NCBI RefSeq assembly: GCF_024181385.1
Contig: NZ_CP051305.1
Location: forward strand, 2,604,001 to 2,668,000
DNA from: Treponema sp. OMZ 798
Lineage (GTDB): Bacteria; Spirochaetota; Spirochaetia; Treponematales; Treponemataceae
Reading direction: 5' to 3'
DNA length: 64,000 nt
Below, piece by piece: positions 7,185 to 16,186 of this stretch. The position numbers and the translations under genes are program-made. The notes under the pieces are model-generated. The model was not told the origin of the DNA, did not search any database, and saw only the letters and a program-made list of their open reading frames with translations. Each line of letters opens with the position of its first letter. Position 1 is the stretch's first letter.

Positions 7185-8209
7185 TTTTCAGCCCTCCTTT
7201 TCATATCTGCCATCAACTTAAAATCAAAAAGATTTTTGTATGTATCCTCATATGCCAAGCAGGCAACATAGTGGCTGTCATTTAATTGAGAAAGAGATGG
7301 TAAGTTTGTTTCACATTCAGATTTTGCGTAGGGACAACGCGGAAAAAATGAGCAGCCTGCCGGCAAGTTTGTCGGATCAGGCATTAAGCCCTTAATTGGT
7401 CGTAGGGGTTCATGCCGATTTTCGACATCGGGTAAAGAATTAAATAAACCTTCCGTGTAAGGATGCTTAAAATTATCAAAAATATCTTCCAAGTTGCCCT
7501 TTTCCACAATTCTTCCGGCATACATAATTGCAACTTCGTCACATATATCAGCAACAACTCCAAGGTCGTGGGTAATCATTAAAAGAGAAGTTTTATAATC
7601 CTTGCGTAACCGCTTCATCAAATCGAGAACTTGAGCTTGAATTGTCACATCTAAAGCTGTGGTTGGCTCGTCGGCAATAAGAAGATGAGGATTACAGGCT
7701 AGAGCAATTGCAATAATAACTCGTTGTTTCATTCCGCCTGAAAATTGATGAGGATAATCACCTGCCCGTTTTGCGGAGATGCCAACCATTTCAAGCATCT
7801 TGCCTGCTTCGATTAAAGCCTCTTTTTTATTAAGATCTTGATGCTTAATAAAGCATTCCGCTATTTGATTTCCTACCTTCATAACAGGATTTAAGGATGT
7901 CATCGGATCTTGGAATATCATAGAGATTTGATTTCCGCGAAGTTTCCGCATTTCTTTTTCCGGTAAACTGAGCAGATCAACATCTTCTTGAATTATCTTT
8001 CCGCTGTCAACGGTACCGACAGGTTCCGGCAACAAGCCCATTATAGCCAAGGCGGTGGTAGTTTTTCCTGCACCTGTTTCACCCACCAATCCCAGCGTTT
8101 GCCCCGTTTTAAGTTGAAAGGTCAAATTATTTACAGCCTTGACTACAGCTGTATCTGTTTTGTAAGAAACCGATAAATTTTGTATATCTAAAGCTAATTT
8201 TTCTGTCAT
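7181..8209 (-). CDS. oppD: Oligopeptide ABC transporter ATP-binding protein OppD
   Basis: A 342-residue nucleotide-binding subunit with Walker A GETGAGKTT, signature FSGGMKQR, Walker B LLIADEP, H-loop THD, and the C-terminal oligo_HPY region with CSFFPRCPYAKSEC. It lies in the opp operon, 9 nt after oppC and overlapping oppF by 4 nt. It works as a heterodimer with OppF. Confidence 0.93.
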   Translation of the reverse strand: MTEKLALDIQNLSVSYKTDTAVVKAVNNLTFQLKTGQTLGLVGETGAGKTTTALAIMGLLPEPVGTVDSGKIIQEDVDLLSLPEKEMRKLRGNQISMIFQDPMTSLNPVMKVGNQIAECFIKHQDLNKKEALIEAGKMLEMVGISAKRAGDYPHQFSGGMKQRVIIAIALACNPHLLIADEPTTALDVTIQAQVLDLMKRLRKDYKTSLLMITHDLGVVADICDEVAIMYAGRIVEKGNLEDIFDNFKHPYTEGLFNSLPDVENRHEPLRPIKGLMPDPTNLPAGCSFFPRCPYAKSECETNLPSLSQLNDSHYVACLAYEDTYKNLFDFKLMADMKRRAEK

Positions 8210-8218
8210 TACGATATC

Positions 8219-9100
8219 CTATTGTTTGAGTTTTGGGTCTAATGCGTCTCTAAGACCATCGCCTAATAAATTTATCGCCAAAGCCGTGATAGCTATTGCT
8301 AAACCTGGAAATACAATTAAATATCCCGAATTCTTAAAGTATTGTCTTCCATTGGAGAGCATTGCACCCCATTCGGGGGTTGGTGCTTGAACTCCCAATC
8401 CTATAAAACTCATTGACGAAATTGTAAGGATTGCACCTGCTAATGCAATTGAGTACTGAACTATGATGGGCGCCAAACTATTAGGTATAACTTCTTCAAA
8501 AATAATCCGCCAACTGCTTGCACCGTTCGCCTTAGCAGCTTCAATAAATTCGTAACTCTTTACAGATAAAACTGAAGCTCTCGCGATTCGAGCAAAGCGG
8601 GGCATTCCTGCAATTGCAATTGCTAATATAAGGTTTACGCTACTTGTTCCCAAGGCGGCTACAACCGTAATTGCTAAAAGCATATTAGGAACAGCTAAAA
8701 AAACGTCCATAATCCTCATTATAATTGAATCTACGATGCCTCCGAAATATCCTGCAATAGCGCCAAATAAAGACCCTATAAAAGTGCCAACAGTAATAGA
8801 AATTACAGCAACAATTAACGAAATTCTTGAACCATGAATTAACCGCGCTAAAACATCACGTCCAAATTCGTCTGTACCTAAATAGTGTTCTGATGACGGA
8901 GGTTGTAGCGTAGCATCGTAATTGGGTTTTATTGCCATTGTTTCATAATCGTATAATTGATCGGCAAAAATTGCCAATAAAACAATAAACATTACTATTA
9001 CCATCCCGACAAGGGCGGTCTTGTTTTTTCTAAATCGACGCCAAGTTTCGGTAAATAAACTATTTTGCTTAGGTGGTAGTGTTTGAGTTTGTTTTTCCAT
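8219..9100 (-). CDS. oppC: Oligopeptide ABC transporter permease OppC
   Basis: A 293-residue inner-membrane subunit. It has a short cytoplasmic N-terminus (RRFRKNKTALVGM) before TM1, a periplasmic segment with YLGTDEFGRDVLARLIHGSRIS, and the EAA coupling loop around EAAKANGASSWRIIF. About six TM helices, as is usual for OppC/DppC. Spacing to oppB is 17 nt and to oppD 9 nt, consistent with one operon. Confidence 0.93.
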   Translation of the reverse strand: MEKQTQTLPPKQNSLFTETWRRFRKNKTALVGMVIVMFIVLLAIFADQLYDYETMAIKPNYDATLQPPSSEHYLGTDEFGRDVLARLIHGSRISLIVAVISITVGTFIGSLFGAIAGYFGGIVDSIIMRIMDVFLAVPNMLLAITVVAALGTSSVNLILAIAIAGMPRFARIARASVLSVKSYEFIEAAKANGASSWRIIFEEVIPNSLAPIIVQYSIALAGAILTISSMSFIGLGVQAPTPEWGAMLSNGRQYFKNSGYLIVFPGLAIAITALAINLLGDGLRDALDPKLKQ

Positions 9101-9117
9101 AATCTAGACCTCTTTAT

Positions 9118-10035
9118 TTAAGCTTTAATTCTCGGGTCGATAATACCATAAACCAAATCGACCAATAAATTTACAAAACTGAATGCAATACAAAAGCAGG
9201 TAATTGACCCCATAACTGCCGGTATATCTTTACCTTTAATTGCACTAATCATAAAACTGCCGACGCCCGGAAGAGAGAATACTGCTTCTATCACAACCGA
9301 TCCTGCCATCATTGACCCAAACTGCAAACCTGCAATTGTAACTACAGGAATGAGAACATTTCTTATTTCGTGTTTATTTACTATTTCTCTTGGGGTTAGC
9401 CCCTTAGCTTTTGCTGTTCGCACAAAATCCGTGCGTACAACTTCCAGCATAGCAGACCGTGTCATTCGCATAATATTTGCGGCACAAGAAATTCCTACTG
9501 CAAAGCACGGCATAATAAACCCCTTAAAGCCTGATAGGCCCTGTGATGGTAACCAGCCCATTCTCAGAGAGAAAAACATAATCATCATTAATCCGAACCA
9601 AAATGACGGCATTGCAATACCAAGCATACCTAATACTGTAACAAATCCATCAATGAAGGAATATTGTTTTAAGGCTGAAATTGTTCCCAAGGGTATGCCG
9701 AATAACAGTGCTATCAGCATTCCGCCAAGGGCTAATTTTATGGTAATGGGGAATCGTTGGATAACCTCCCTAAAAACATCGCGATTATTAAAATAAGATC
9801 GACCTAAATCCCCTTTTAACATATTACCAACATATCGAAAATATCTAACAAAAAAAGGATCGTTAAGCCCTCTTTCAACTCTCCATCTGTCAATACTTTC
9901 TTGGGGAGCCATTTCTCCGAGAGCTAATCTAGCAGGATCGCCAGGAGATAAGTCCAAAACAAAAAAAATCAATAAGGTTACACCTAAAATAACCGGTACT
10001 AAAAGAATACACCGGTTTAGCACATACTTTAACAT
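9118..10035 (-). CDS. oppB: Oligopeptide ABC transporter permease OppB
   Basis: A 305-residue inner-membrane subunit with the OppB/DppB pattern: TM1 at the N-terminus, the periplasmic segment DLSPGDPARLALG, an EAA loop around RTAKAKGLTPREIV and C-terminal LVYGIIDPRIKA. It forms the channel with OppC. A 152-bp gap with a strong hairpin separates it from oppA, unlike the tight spacing downstream. Confidence 0.93.
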   Translation of the reverse strand: MLKYVLNRCILLVPVILGVTLLIFFVLDLSPGDPARLALGEMAPQESIDRWRVERGLNDPFFVRYFRYVGNMLKGDLGRSYFNNRDVFREVIQRFPITIKLALGGMLIALLFGIPLGTISALKQYSFIDGFVTVLGMLGIAMPSFWFGLMMIMFFSLRMGWLPSQGLSGFKGFIMPCFAVGISCAANIMRMTRSAMLEVVRTDFVRTAKAKGLTPREIVNKHEIRNVLIPVVTIAGLQFGSMMAGSVVIEAVFSLPGVGSFMISAIKGKDIPAVMGSITCFCIAFSFVNLLVDLVYGIIDPRIKA

Positions 10036-10125
10036 TTACATACTCCCATAAAAACTATAAAACCTAACCAACCGGTTTGCTGGAACTTTTTTAAGTACCG
10101 GTCGGTTAAGTACAAATCCAAGCAA

Positions 10126-10154
10126 ACTTACAAAAGCTTTACACTTTTGTAAGT
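10126..10154 (-). promoter_or_regulatory. Stable hairpin in the oppA-oppB gap
   Basis: Perfect 11-bp stem ACTTACAAAAG/CTTTTGTAAGT with a 7-nt loop and no T-run after it on the transcribed strand. It probably protects the oppA 3' end or partly attenuates transcription, so that the binding protein is made in excess over the permease. No separate promoter for oppB was recognised in this gap. Confidence 0.65.
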
Positions 10155-10187
10155 CGTTGTAAAAATTCAACAACTTTTCACAAGCAA

Positions 10188-11732
10188 CTACTTGACAGTA
10201 TGTAATTTATCGAAGTTATGCATATAAATACTGGATACATCAAAACCTTCAATATTTTTACGCATAGCTATAAAGCCCATATCCGAGCTAAAGCCTATAA
10301 TAGCACATTCTTCTGCAACAACTTTGGCAATGTCCATGTAAGCTTGTAGTTTTTCATTATTGTCGTTGGTTGTAGAGCCTTTTTCTAAAAGTTCTTCTAT
10401 CCTCGGATCCCAAAAACATGCGTAATTATATCCGCCAGCTGCAACTGTTGCCTTACTGAATAAGGGACGATATGTATTATCTGGCTCTGCATTTGCAGAC
10501 CAGCCTGCAAACGAACTTTGATGTAATCCTTTGCCGATTCTTTCACTGTACATAGATCTTTCAACTTGATCTAATACCAATTCTATACCTACTTCACGGC
10601 AAGCCGCTTGTACAACCTGCAAAGCTCTAGCCTGAGATTCATTTCGGAGCGTACAAGTGAATTTAAATCCGTCCGGTTTTCCTCCTTCTTTTAATTTAGC
10701 TTTTGCTTTTTCAAGATCATACTCATATTTTTTTACATCAGGAGTGTAACCCAAGGCTGCAACACCTATACAAGAGTAATTAGGCACAGCATAACCGTTA
10801 CTTTGAATTTTAATAATTGCATCTCGGTCAATACAGTGAGCAACAGCTTGTCTTAGAGCCTTATTATTAAAAGGCTCCTTTGTTACATTAAAAGCAATAC
10901 CATTTAATGTTGTAGTAATATATTCTTCCATCTTCAAATTTGAATTAGCTTTAATATCTTTTACAGAGATAGTGGGTACATCTAGAAGAACATCAATTTC
11001 GCCAGCTTCAAGAGCTACCATTCGGGATGTTTCTTCGGGGATGACTTTGAAGATTAAACCTGGCGATTTTGCTTTTTCCCTCCAATAGTTTTCATTTCTT
11101 GCCAGCTCAAATTGACTGCCAAGAGTCCACGATTTAAAAGTAAAGGGGCCTGTACCGATTACTGTTTCTGAATTTTCCATTTGTTTTCCTGCAGCATCTA
11201 AGGGTTCGACAACTTTTTTGCACATAATTGAGCTGCCCATGTGAGATAGCGAAGAAATCAAGGCAGAAGACGGGGTTTTAAGATGAAGAACAACCTTTAA
11301 TTTGTCTATAACTTCTATATCACCAACCATTGCAATTAGGTGACCAACCTTGCCTGATTTCTTTTGTCTGTCTAAAGAGAATTTAACATCTTCAGCTGTT
11401 AAAGGTTCTCCATTGCTAAAGGAAATTCCTTCTCGTAACGAAATTTCAAGCGTTTTGGGATCTTTGTAAACAAAATCCTTTGCAAGCCAATTTTCAAACT
11501 GCATTGTTTTATTGTTCAGTTTGACTAATGTTTCAAAAACATTTCTGGTAACACTTGCAGAAGAAACGTCATTGTGTAGATGCGGATCCAAAGAAGTTAT
11601 ATCAGATGTTTGGGCAATTACGATAAATCCGTCTACAGAGTCTTGATTTGCCTGCTCTGCATTATTACCTCCGCAGCTGATAAGACAAAAAACCATCGTA
11701 AAAATTAACAAAGTCGTTAATATCCTTTTCAT
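10188..11732 (-). CDS. oppA: Peptide-binding lipoprotein OppA (SBP_bac_5 family)
   Basis: Substrate-binding protein of the peptide importer, about 514 residues. It has a lipoprotein signal (MKRILTTLLIFTMVFCLISC, lipobox LISC) and the family-5 fold signatures TSDITSLDPHLHNDVSSAS and SFSNGEPLTAEDVKFSLDR. The ATG at 11732 is chosen because GGAGG precedes it by 7 nt and it opens the signal peptide; the frame extends further upstream but without support. First gene of the operon oppA-B-C-D-F-M42. Confidence 0.93.
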   Translation of the reverse strand: MKRILTTLLIFTMVFCLISCGGNNAEQANQDSVDGFIVIAQTSDITSLDPHLHNDVSSASVTRNVFETLVKLNNKTMQFENWLAKDFVYKDPKTLEISLREGISFSNGEPLTAEDVKFSLDRQKKSGKVGHLIAMVGDIEVIDKLKVVLHLKTPSSALISSLSHMGSSIMCKKVVEPLDAAGKQMENSETVIGTGPFTFKSWTLGSQFELARNENYWREKAKSPGLIFKVIPEETSRMVALEAGEIDVLLDVPTISVKDIKANSNLKMEEYITTTLNGIAFNVTKEPFNNKALRQAVAHCIDRDAIIKIQSNGYAVPNYSCIGVAALGYTPDVKKYEYDLEKAKAKLKEGGKPDGFKFTCTLRNESQARALQVVQAACREVGIELVLDQVERSMYSERIGKGLHQSSFAGWSANAEPDNTYRPLFSKATVAAGGYNYACFWDPRIEELLEKGSTTNDNNEKLQAYMDIAKVVAEECAIIGFSSDMGFIAMRKNIEGFDVSSIYMHNFDKLHTVK

Positions 11733-11779
11733 TTTATACCTCCAGATACAATAAAATAAGTTCATAAAAGAACTAAAAT

Positions 11780-11828
11780 TTAACTGAGAAAAAGGTAAGA
11801 TAATTATCAATACATTTTTCTCAGTTAA
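11780..11828 (-). promoter_or_regulatory. Long inverted repeat at the oppA transcription start
   Basis: 14-bp perfect arms (TTAACTGAGAAAAA at 11780-11793 and TTTTTCTCAGTTAA at 11815-11828) enclose a central 10-bp palindrome GATAATTATC (11799-11808). The predicted oppA transcription start falls at its outer edge. It would form either a 5' mRNA hairpin or a regulator-binding operator. Confidence 0.6.
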
Positions 11829-11831
11829 TTT

Positions 11832-11860
11832 ATTTTAGCATAGATTTATAAATTTGGCAA
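11832..11860 (-). promoter_or_regulatory. Promoter of the opp operon
   Basis: On the minus strand TTGCCA (11855-11860) - 17 nt - TAAAAT (11832-11837), about 100 nt before the oppA ATG. The rest of the 386-bp gap between oppA and the divergent gene at 12119 holds the inverted repeats noted here and AT-rich DNA without an evident gene. Confidence 0.65.
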
Positions 11861-12087
11861 GAAAAATTTTTTTTCTAAAAAAAATTAATATATTTTTACT
11901 CTGCAAATAAAGGAAATAGTGAATCGGATAAATAATTATCCTAAACGAATGTTTGGATATAAAACAGACAATCAAATGTATACATACATTTTAGATTTTT
12001 TTTTGCAATACCTCTTATAATTTATACTTTTTGATGCGGTTGCCTTAATCTCTTGACGTCAAAATGATATTTATAGTATTCTTGTAT

Positions 12088-12105
12088 TGTCAACAATAAT
12101 TGACA
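12088..12105 (+). promoter_or_regulatory. Inverted repeat just before the SBP gene
   Basis: TGTCAA-CAATAA-TTGACA, a perfect 6-bp inverted repeat 3 nt before the Shine-Dalgarno of the following gene. It may be an operator or a 5' hairpin. A TTGACG at about 12053 could belong to the promoter, but its -10 element is unclear. Confidence 0.4.
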
Positions 12106-12118
12106 ATTGGAGGAAAAT

Positions 12119-13096
12119 ATGAAAAAAATGTATTTAAAATTTTTTTTATTGTTTGTTTGTTTTGGTGTACTATTTGCAGGCGGAACCAAAGAGAAGTTGG
12201 AAAAGGATAATTTTAATGTAAAAGTTGTCATGCCGTCAGGAGCTCCTGCTGTGACTCTTTCAAAACTTGTGTATGAAAAGATGCAGTTTGATAATTCTAA
12301 AACTGAATATGAGGTTCTTTCCGGTCCTGAGCTCTTACAGGCAAGAGTTTTATCCGGTGAAGCCGATATTGCAATTGTGCCGACCAATCTTGCATCGGTT
12401 TTATATTCCAAACAAAAAAATATAAAATTATTGGCTCCCATTATTTGGGGAAATCTTTATGTGATAAGTTCCGAGACTATTTCTTCTGTTAGTGATTTAA
12501 AGGGAAAGACTCTTTATTCTTTTGGAAGGAATAATGCTCCCGATTTAACGGTTCGCGAAGTTCTGAAAAAGAATGGAATTGATCCTGATAAGGATGTGAG
12601 CTTTGAGTATGTAGCGGCCGCAAGCGATATTCCTCCGGCCTTTATAAGCGGAAAAGCTAAGTTTGCTGTTTCGGCAGAGCCCTCTCTCAGCATGATTATG
12701 ACAAAAAAGCCCGGCACCAAGGTAATCGCCGATATTCAGGCAGAATGGAAAAAGTTTTTTGACGGAGCTTCGTATCCGCAAGCCTCTTTAATTGTTAATT
12801 CCGAATTTGCAAAAAAGCATCCTGAGTATGTAAAAGCTTTTTTGGATAAGGCTAAAGAGTCGTCTGAATGGGTAAATACAAACCCTCAAAAGGCTGCCGA
12901 GTACGCTTCTCAGATTGCAACATTGCCCCCGCCTCCTATTTTATCGAAGGCTATCCCAAAATTGAACATAGCTTTTGTTGAGGTTGAAAAAGCAAGACCC
13001 GCTGTAGAAGCTTATTTGAAGGTTTTAGCTGAAACAAATCCTAAATTTATAGGCGGAAGTTTGCCTGATGATGCTTTTTACTACAAGGCAAAATAA
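12119..13096 (+). CDS. ABC transporter substrate-binding protein (NMT1/SsuA-like)
   Basis: A 325-residue exported protein with signal peptide MKKMYLKFFLLFVCFGVLFA. The mature part fits the NMT1/SsuA-ThiY periplasmic binding fold: VVMPSGAPAVTLSKLVYE, the GEADIAIVPTNLA segment, DLKGKTLYSFG and the later SLIVNSEFAKKHPEYVKAF. The ATG at 12119 has GGAGGA 4 nt upstream; a TTG at 12107 is a less likely start. Ligand unknown (thiamine precursors, sulfonates and other small organics are usual for the family). It is followed by an overlapping permease gene, but no ATPase gene lies nearby. Confidence 0.82.
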   Translation: MKKMYLKFFLLFVCFGVLFAGGTKEKLEKDNFNVKVVMPSGAPAVTLSKLVYEKMQFDNSKTEYEVLSGPELLQARVLSGEADIAIVPTNLASVLYSKQKNIKLLAPIIWGNLYVISSETISSVSDLKGKTLYSFGRNNAPDLTVREVLKKNGIDPDKDVSFEYVAAASDIPPAFISGKAKFAVSAEPSLSMIMTKKPGTKVIADIQAEWKKFFDGASYPQASLIVNSEFAKKHPEYVKAFLDKAKESSEWVNTNPQKAAEYASQIATLPPPPILSKAIPKLNIAFVEVEKARPAVEAYLKVLAETNPKFIGGSLPDDAFYYKAK

Positions 13097-13817
13097 GTTT
13101 AAAATTTATAAAATAGGCGGAGTCTTTTTTTGTCTCATCCTTTGGGAGCTTTTTGCACAAATATTAAAGGCTCCGCTTATTGTTCCCCCTCTTAAAGAAA
13201 TAGTAACTGCCTTTGTTCTTATTATAAAAACTCAGGAAACCTATGTTTTTATTTTAAGCTCGCTTATTAGGGTTTTTATAACATTGGCCGTCGATTCACT
13301 TATTGCCTTTGCATTCGGGATAATTTCCGGTTTAAATAAAAATATAGAAGACTTTTTGTCGGCTCCCGAAAGTATTTTAAAATCCAGCCCTACAATAGCC
13401 GTTTTGCTCTTAGCCCTTATTTGGTTTAAATCAAACATGACACCCATTTTTGTTGCAAGCTTGATAGTTCTCCCTATTTTGTATAGGAACATTGTGGACG
13501 GCGTGAAAAACATAGACAAGAATTTAATAGAAATGTCTTATGATTTTAATGTCCATTTCGGTAAAAGATTAAAAAGTTTATACCTGCCCTGTATCAGGCC
13601 TTTTTTAAAAAACGGTTATGTTTTAAGCACAGGCTTTGCCGTAAAGGTTGTTATAATGGCTGAGGTTTTGAGTCAGCCGAAATACGGCATCGGTTCCGCT
13701 TTTCAGACGGCTAAGGTTCAGCTTGAGACAGCTTCTATCTTTGCATGGACAGGGATAGCCGTTTTACTTGCAGCCCTTTTGCAAAGGGGAGTAAAAAAAG
13801 TTTTTCTGCACTATTAA
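13068..13817 (+). CDS. ABC transporter permease (SsuC/TauC/ThiX-like)
   Basis: A 249-residue membrane protein with about six TM helices and a BPD_transp_1 core. The EAA-type coupling loop is around residues 155-185 (MSYDFNVHFGKRLKSLYLP). It overlaps the upstream binding-protein gene by 29 nt, so the two are translationally coupled. The ATPase partner is absent from both sides; the next gene downstream is ssrA. The subunit must use an ATPase encoded elsewhere or be non-functional. Confidence 0.85.
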   Translation: MMLFTTRQNKFKIYKIGGVFFCLILWELFAQILKAPLIVPPLKEIVTAFVLIIKTQETYVFILSSLIRVFITLAVDSLIAFAFGIISGLNKNIEDFLSAPESILKSSPTIAVLLLALIWFKSNMTPIFVASLIVLPILYRNIVDGVKNIDKNLIEMSYDFNVHFGKRLKSLYLPCIRPFLKNGYVLSTGFAVKVVIMAEVLSQPKYGIGSAFQTAKVQLETASIFAWTGIAVLLAALLQRGVKKVFLHY

Positions 13818-13847
13818 AATTAGCTTTCTTTTCTATTTTTAGTATGC

Positions 13848-13876
13848 TTGACTTTTCCATATAAATATGGTAGATT
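13848..13876 (+). promoter_or_regulatory. Promoter of ssrA
   Basis: TTGACT (13848-13853) - 17 nt - TAGATT (13871-13876). The predicted start is within a few nt of the mature tmRNA 5' end. Confidence 0.75.
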
Positions 13877-13887
13877 ACTCACAGCTT

Positions 13888-14235
13888 GGGGATGTTCCGG
13901 TTTCGACCGGAAAGACGGAGGCTTAAGCTGCAGGCGGAGTGCCGATCTCCTGATTCGGCAAACACTATAACTGCCGAAAATAACGACAGTTTCGATTACG
14001 CCTTAGCTGCATAATCGCGGAATCTGCTTTGCACTGCTCCGAGCGGGGCATGATTCCGACGCCAATCGGGGCTTGCTTTTTAGCGGTGTGCGGACGTTAA
14101 AAAGGACTTTTTCTGCACTAAGGATTCGACGCTTTCGGTGCTGCTACCGGATCCCGACAACTACCTCGCACCGATAAGCCTGTAGACGCTTCTGATTCCC
14201 TTTTCGGGACGGGGGTTCAATTCCCCCCATCTCCA
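13888..14235 (+). ncRNA. ssrA: Transfer-messenger RNA (tmRNA)
   Basis: Rescues stalled ribosomes by trans-translation. The tRNA-like ends pair (GGGGATG with CATCTCC plus discriminator A), the T arm GGGGGTTCAATTCCCCC is clear, and the 5' GGTTTCGACCGG hairpin is present. The tag reading frame (13973-14014) encodes AENNDSFDYALAA and a stop, with resume codon GCC. The length of 348 nt is typical. CCA is not encoded. The tag is of the treponemal type and supports the organism call. Confidence 0.96.
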
Positions 14236-14244
14236 TCAGCGTTT

Positions 14245-14760
14245 TTAAGATTCAATACCGCGTCTTGCCTGTACACCGTCATTAAAGTAATGTTTTATCA
14301 TCTTCATTTCCGTTACAAGGTCGGCGGCTTCAATTATCTTTTTGTTTGCATAGCGGCCTGTCAAGATGAGCTCGACCGTTTCGGGCTTGTTTTTGATGAT
14401 GTGCAGGATGCGTTCAATGTCAAAAAGACCGTATAAAAGGGCAACATTGACCTCTTCCATGATTACGACATCGTAGTCGCCTGACATAATTATCTTTTCA
14501 ATCTTATCCAAGCCTTCATTTGCCCTTTGGATATCCTTTTCTGTAGGATCATTATGAACAAAGTGAGCTTCTCCATATTGCTCTATTTCAAGATTGGGCA
14601 AATATTCGGGAGCTTTTAGCTCGCTGTAATTCATTCCCTTTAAAAACTGGCCTATATAAACCTTGTATCCGGCGCATACAGCTCTTAGGGCAAGTCCGAA
14701 AGCCGCTGTCGTTTTTCCCTTACCGTCTCCGGTATAAACTTGTACATAACCTTTTTTCAT
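14245..14760 (-). CDS. cobO: Cob(I)yrinic acid a,c-diamide adenosyltransferase
   Basis: Transfers the adenosyl group from ATP to reduced corrinoid, giving adenosylcobalamin. A 171-residue CobO/BtuR-type protein with the distinctive P-loop GDGKGKTT (residues 11-18), then GQFLKG, the VIMEEVN Walker B-like strand and ELILTGR. Shine-Dalgarno GGAGGA before the ATG. No other cobalamin genes are adjacent, so it may serve salvage of imported corrinoid. It converges on ssrA with only 9 nt between. Confidence 0.93.
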   Translation of the reverse strand: MKKGYVQVYTGDGKGKTTAAFGLALRAVCAGYKVYIGQFLKGMNYSELKAPEYLPNLEIEQYGEAHFVHNDPTEKDIQRANEGLDKIEKIIMSGDYDVVIMEEVNVALLYGLFDIERILHIIKNKPETVELILTGRYANKKIIEAADLVTEMKMIKHYFNDGVQARRGIES

Positions 14761-14829
14761 ATTTTCCTCCAGAAAAATTAAGCAAATTCGGTATGTCTCA
14801 ATTATACCGATTTTTTGTTAAAGATACAA

Positions 14830-16116
14830 TTACACGCCGTAAAATAGCCATATGAGTATATAACCGATGACTACTGCAATTAATGTGTAGGGAACGCTCA
14901 TCTTCATAAATTCACCGTTTTTTACCTGGTGGCCTTCATTTCTTAAAATACCTAGGGAAGCAATATTTGCAGATGCCCCAATAGGTGTTATGTTTCCTCC
15001 AAGCGTTGCTCCTGAAAGTAGACCGAAGAACAAAATAGGCGAAGCAACATTTAGTCCCTGTGAAAGGATTTCGATGATGGGTATCATTGCGGCAACATAT
15101 GGAATATTATCTACAAAAGCCGAAATTAAAACAGAGCCCCATACGATGATTGTATAAATTAAAAATACATTTGAACCTAGAGTCAAAAACCAGTCGGCAA
15201 TGGCTTGTATAACTCCGGCCTTTGTAACGGCTGCGATTACCGTAAAAAGCCCCATAAGCAAAAAGAGTGTTTCAAGGCTGAGTTCTTTTTTTACAACCTT
15301 TAAAATATCGAGTTTTTTTGTTTTTATGATATTGTAAAGAATACCGACAATCATAAGCCCTGTACAAATTAGGCCGTTTATTGTTTGCGGTTTTTTGTCC
15401 TCGGGCAAAAATGAGGCTCCTATCATAAGAACAACCATTACAAGAAGCAGCATTGAGGGGAAATAATCAGTTACTTTGGTAAGTTCAACCTTATCCGGCT
15501 TTTGGTTCGCCTTGCGGAAAATAAAGTAGATAATTCCGGTGGCTGCCACTGCTGCAATTTCAACAGCAAAGAAAAGAGAGGGTTTTCTCAAGTACCAGAA
15601 GAAGTCAAAGAAGGTCATGTTCAAATGGCTTCCCAAAAGAATTGAAGTTGTATCTCCTACCAAGGTCGCTGCACCTTGAAGGTTTGCCGAAATTGAAATA
15701 GCGATTATGGGCTTAACAGGTGACATATTCAGTTTTTTCGATAGGACAATTGCAATGGGAGCAAGCATAAGTACCGTAGCCACATTATCCATAAAAGCCG
15801 AAATAAAACCGGCGAAAAGGGATAGACATACTATTATCCATTTTACATTGGGTACGTTGTTTATGATTTTATCTGCAATGCGTTGAGGCATCTTAGATTC
15901 GGTAAAGAGGGCGACCAAGCCCATTGTTCCTGCAATCATTAAAATAACATTCCAATCTATTGCAAAAAAAACTTCATTATAGGGCAAAATTCCTAAAATA
16001 ACAAAGATGAGGGCTGACGAGCAGGCAACTATGGGTCTGTAATTGGTCAAAGTAATCATCAAAACATAGGTTAGACCGAATAGTACAGCCGCTAAGATGA
16101 GGGGATTTGTAAGCAT
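14830..16116 (-). CDS. Ion transporter of the ArsB/NhaD (SLC13-related) superfamily
   Basis: A 428-residue membrane protein with about 11-12 hydrophobic helices. The two inverted halves each carry the family's pattern of small polar residues: AFMDNVATVLMLAP in the first half and SAFVDNIPYVAAMIP in the second, with SGATLGGNITPIGASANI before the last helices. These are hallmark sites of the IT superfamily. Substrate (Na+/H+, arsenite, or a carboxylate/citrate-type anion) cannot be decided from sequence. 70 nt downstream of the glycerate kinase gene, on the same strand. Confidence 0.82.
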   Translation of the reverse strand: MLTNPLILAAVLFGLTYVLMITLTNYRPIVACSSALIFVILGILPYNEVFFAIDWNVILMIAGTMGLVALFTESKMPQRIADKIINNVPNVKWIIVCLSLFAGFISAFMDNVATVLMLAPIAIVLSKKLNMSPVKPIIAISISANLQGAATLVGDTTSILLGSHLNMTFFDFFWYLRKPSLFFAVEIAAVAATGIIYFIFRKANQKPDKVELTKVTDYFPSMLLLVMVVLMIGASFLPEDKKPQTINGLICTGLMIVGILYNIIKTKKLDILKVVKKELSLETLFLLMGLFTVIAAVTKAGVIQAIADWFLTLGSNVFLIYTIIVWGSVLISAFVDNIPYVAAMIPIIEILSQGLNVASPILFFGLLSGATLGGNITPIGASANIASLGILRNEGHQVKNGEFMKMSVPYTLIAVVIGYILIWLFYGV

Positions 16117-16186
16117 AGATTATATCTCCTAAAAGGAGAATTATTACACTAAATGAAGCTATTTGTCAACATATAGCAAATTTTTC

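Noticed and set aside
14161..14180. ACCGATAA within ssrA
   Set aside because: It is part of the tmRNA structure, not a promoter; no fitting -35.
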